A stretch of DNA of 9,293 nt from Ignavibacteriales bacterium UBA6490 (GTDB lineage: Bacteria; Bacteroidota; Ignavibacteria; Ignavibacteriales; Ignavibacteriaceae): NCBI GenBank assembly GCA_002435365.1, contig DJMM01000114.1, positions 1 through 9,293 on the forward strand. The letters are read 5' to 3'. The position numbers were made by a program, and so were the translations under genes. This document shows, piece by piece, positions 8,160-9,293 of this stretch (position 1 is the stretch's first letter; each line of letters opens with the position of its first letter). The notes beneath the pieces were generated by a model that had not been told where the DNA came from, did not search any database, and was given only the letters and a program-made list of their open reading frames with translations.

Positions 8160-8886
8160 CAGTATTGGCCTCTGCAATTACGAATGTATAATTATCCGGA
8201 GCCCCTCTTTCTTCAATGAGTTTAATAAACCGTTCCGATGCTGCTTCTGGCGTATATGCGTTCAGGATACTTTCCAACTCATGATCACTGAGAACAGCTG
8301 TAACACCATCACTACATACAAAAAACATCGATTTTTCTGATGGATTTAATTTCATCTTGCTCAGGTCAATCTCTATTTCAAAACTATCTCCTATAGCTCT
8401 CATTATAATATTCTTATTGGGATGGTTTTCTGCTTCTTTCAGTGTTAAAAATCCATCATCGACAAGTTTCTGAACAAGAGAATGATCTTTTGTTACCTGC
8501 ATCATTTTCTTATTCTTTATGAAATAAATCCTTGAATCACCTACGTGAGCCCAATACGCGTGTGTATTATTAATGAAAAGAACCTCAATTGTTGTGGCCA
8601 TTCCTTTGAGTTCACTTATTGAGTTTGATTTATCGAGCAGCAGATTATTGGCTGCAACAACGGATTCCTTTAATCTTTCGAGAATATCCGATTGCCTTCC
8701 AGTCTCAAAATTCTCAAAAACGGCTTCAACACTTAGAGTTGAGGCTACTTCGCCTCCCCTGTTTCCTCCAAGTCCGTCACAAAGAATAATTAGCAATCCT
8801 TTTTCCGTTTCATAGACTGCTACGGCATCCTCATTTAAATCTCTTCTAAATCCTGTCCTGGAAACGTTTAAATAGTTATAATTCAT
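8146..8886 (-). CDS. PP2C-family (PPM) serine/threonine protein phosphatase
   Basis: Soluble metal-dependent phosphatase of 246 residues, the normal size for a stand-alone bacterial PP2C. It would remove phosphate from Ser/Thr, most likely from the adjacent kinase and its targets. Motifs in order: RRDLNEDA at 14-21, DGLGG at 37-41, GMATT at 95-99, HVGDSR at 114-119, DHS at 134-136, SDG at 192-194 and GAPDN at 228-232. D37, D193 and D231 are the expected metal ligands, and all are present. No signal peptide or membrane segment is seen, so it acts in the cytoplasm where the kinase domain is. ATG at 8884-8886 has an A/T-rich leader with no Shine-Dalgarno, as is common in Bacteroidota-type genomes. 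It is the first gene of the cluster, and its 3' end overlaps the kinase start. Phosphatase-kinase pairs of this order (as in prpC-prkC) are well known. Confidence 0.95.
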   Translation of the reverse strand: MNYNYLNVSRTGFRRDLNEDAVAVYETEKGLLIILCDGLGGNRGGEVASTLSVEAVFENFETGRQSDILERLKESVVAANNLLLDKSNSISELKGMATTIEVLFINNTHAYWAHVGDSRIYFIKNKKMMQVTKDHSLVQKLVDDGFLTLKEAENHPNKNIIMRAIGDSFEIEIDLSKMKLNPSEKSMFFVCSDGVTAVLSDHELESILNAYTPEAASERFIKLIEERGAPDNYTFVIAEANTDDRN

Positions 8887-8918
8887 TAAAAATTTATCAA
8901 ATTAAGAATACAATATGC

Positions 8919-8947
8919 AGTATAATATTTTTTTTTCTTAAAGAAAA
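8919..8947 (-). promoter_or_regulatory. Possible promoter of the PP2C-kinase-murA-peptidase cluster
   Basis: The minus strand has TATACT (8919-8924), a 17-base A-rich spacer with a nine-base A-tract, and a poor -35 (TTTTCT, three of six matches). Initiation would fall near 8912, about 26 bases before the PP2C start. The position is right for the operon, but the -35 match is weak and other AT-rich hexamers nearby are almost as good. Confidence 0.2.
8933..8947. repeat. Short perfect inverted repeat upstream of the PP2C gene
   Basis: TTTTCTT-A-AAGAAAA forms seven-base arms around one central base. It overlaps the upstream half of the possible cluster promoter, so it could be an operator. Because it is almost all A and T, chance is a serious alternative. 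Confidence 0.25.
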
Positions 8948-9060
8948 TCATTCAATAGGTCATAAGTGTAAAAAAATACATAATTCAAAGCAGATTTAAG
9001 CAAATCCACAGGCAGACTTGGATTATGATACTTTATTGAACCGATAAAATTGCCTTCTTA

Positions 9061-9189
9061 CCGGGGCGGATGAGTAGACTTCAGGCATAAAATATTGTCA
9101 CGGTGCTGAAGACCCACTTTATTATTACATTATTCAGGTTTTTCTGGCTGTCTACGGTCCTTAAGTCTTTACAATCATGGTCACCCCGG
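9061..9189. other. Possible structured RNA or DNA element with nested complementary segments
   Basis: Four complementary segment pairs nest without crossing: CCGGGG (9061-9066) with CCCCGG (9184-9189); ATGA (9070-9073) with TCAT (9175-9178); GTAGAC (9074-9079) with GTCTAC (9150-9155); and CTTCAG (9079-9084) with CTGAAG (9106-9111). Only base 9079 is shared between two pairs. The patch is richer in G+C than its surroundings. I do not recognise an RNA family, the strand is undetermined, and there is no T-run that would make it a terminator. It could be a small RNA, a leader structure or coincidence. Confidence 0.25.
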
Positions 9190-9200
9190 GAAGAGCAATA

Positions 9201-9232
9201 TTTGTAATACTGTGTGCTTACTGTTATATTTA
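9201..9232 (+). promoter_or_regulatory. Probable promoter of tRNA-Leu
   Basis: TTTG (9201-9204), 20 bases, then TATATTTA (9225-9232) matches the Bacteroidota pattern TTTG-N19-21-TANNTTTG with one mismatch. The same bases also read as TTGTAA (9202-9207), a 17-base spacer and TATATT (9225-9230), a sigma-70-like match. Transcription would start about 30 bases before the tRNA, a normal precursor leader. Confidence 0.4.
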
Positions 9233-9267
9233 TTGTTTGTTTTTTAATTGTTTAGCCATATATATTC

Positions 9268-9293
9268 GCGAAAGTGGCGGAATTGGCAGACGC
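9268..9293 (+). tRNA. tRNA-Leu, 5' end only (cut by window edge)
   Basis: The last 26 bases match the 5' part of bacterial tRNA-Leu: seven-base acceptor strand GCGAAAG, T8-G9, a three-base D-stem GCG closed by CGC, and the D-loop GAATTGGCAGA with its GG pair. The long D-loop and three-pair D-stem are typical of class II tRNA-Leu and differ from tRNA-Ser. The anticodon lies outside the window, so the codon set read is unknown. It is transcribed away from the protein genes. Confidence 0.9.

Larger units (their letters stand above)
8887..9267. other. Divergent gene-free region between the PP2C gene and tRNA-Leu
   Basis: This 381-bp stretch has no coding frame I would defend. It must hold the promoter of the leftward phosphatase/kinase/murA cluster and that of the rightward tRNA. 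It also contains a small inverted repeat (8933-8947) and, at 9061-9189, a locally GC-richer patch with nested complementary segments. No intrinsic terminator with a strong stem and T-run was found on either strand. Confidence 0.7.

Noticed and set aside
8160..8177. Six-residue N-terminal extension of the kinase from TTG at 8175-8177
   Set aside because: No ribosome binding site precedes this TTG, and the ATG at 8157-8159 begins just before the kinase fold.
9177..9293. Plus-strand frame opening at ATG 9177 and staying open to the edge, with a hydrophobic T-rich translation
   Set aside because: It runs straight through the tRNA promoter and into tRNA-Leu, has no ribosome binding site, and its hydrophobicity simply reflects T-rich DNA.

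Overview
The window carries five protein genes, all on the minus strand, and the first 26 bases of a plus-strand tRNA-Leu at the right edge. The DNA is AT-rich. Several starts have A/T-rich leaders without a clear Shine-Dalgarno, and the tRNA promoter fits a Bacteroidota-type pattern. The gene content (a Ser/Thr kinase with YCF48/BNR-like periplasmic repeats, a peptidase-MA-like membrane protein with TPRs, a TolC-type exporter) points to a Gram-negative of the Bacteroidota/Ignavibacteriota (FCB) group. I infer this from style and content; no phylogenetic marker was analysed.

Layout, right to left (direction of transcription): tRNA-Leu (plus strand, cut by the edge) diverges from the rest across a 381-bp gene-free stretch. 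That stretch holds promoter candidates and a GC-richer patch with nested complementary segments (9061-9189). A tight four-gene cluster follows: PP2C phosphatase (8146-8886), transmembrane Ser/Thr kinase with a predicted seven-bladed periplasmic propeller (6264-8159, overlapping the phosphatase), murA (4972-6234, 29 bp downstream), and a seven-TM protein with an extracytoplasmic HExxH peptidase domain and TPR tail (2743-4971, abutting murA with no gap). After 136 bp with a possible promoter comes a CCA-adding-type tRNA nucleotidyltransferase (1203-2606). After 191 bp comes a TolC-family outer-membrane protein (1-1011), cut by the left edge.

The four-gene cluster reads as one envelope-directed unit. 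The kinase and PP2C form a reversible phosphorylation switch, MurA makes the first committed peptidoglycan precursor in the cytoplasm, and the membrane peptidase and the kinase sensor propeller both face the periplasm. A phospho-signalling circuit that couples an envelope cue to peptidoglycan synthesis is a reasonable hypothesis from this arrangement, but the sequence does not prove it. MurA and the peptidase both appear to start at TTG, and the two frames are continuous except for a single TAG. The remaining genes look like ordinary housekeeping or transport genes.
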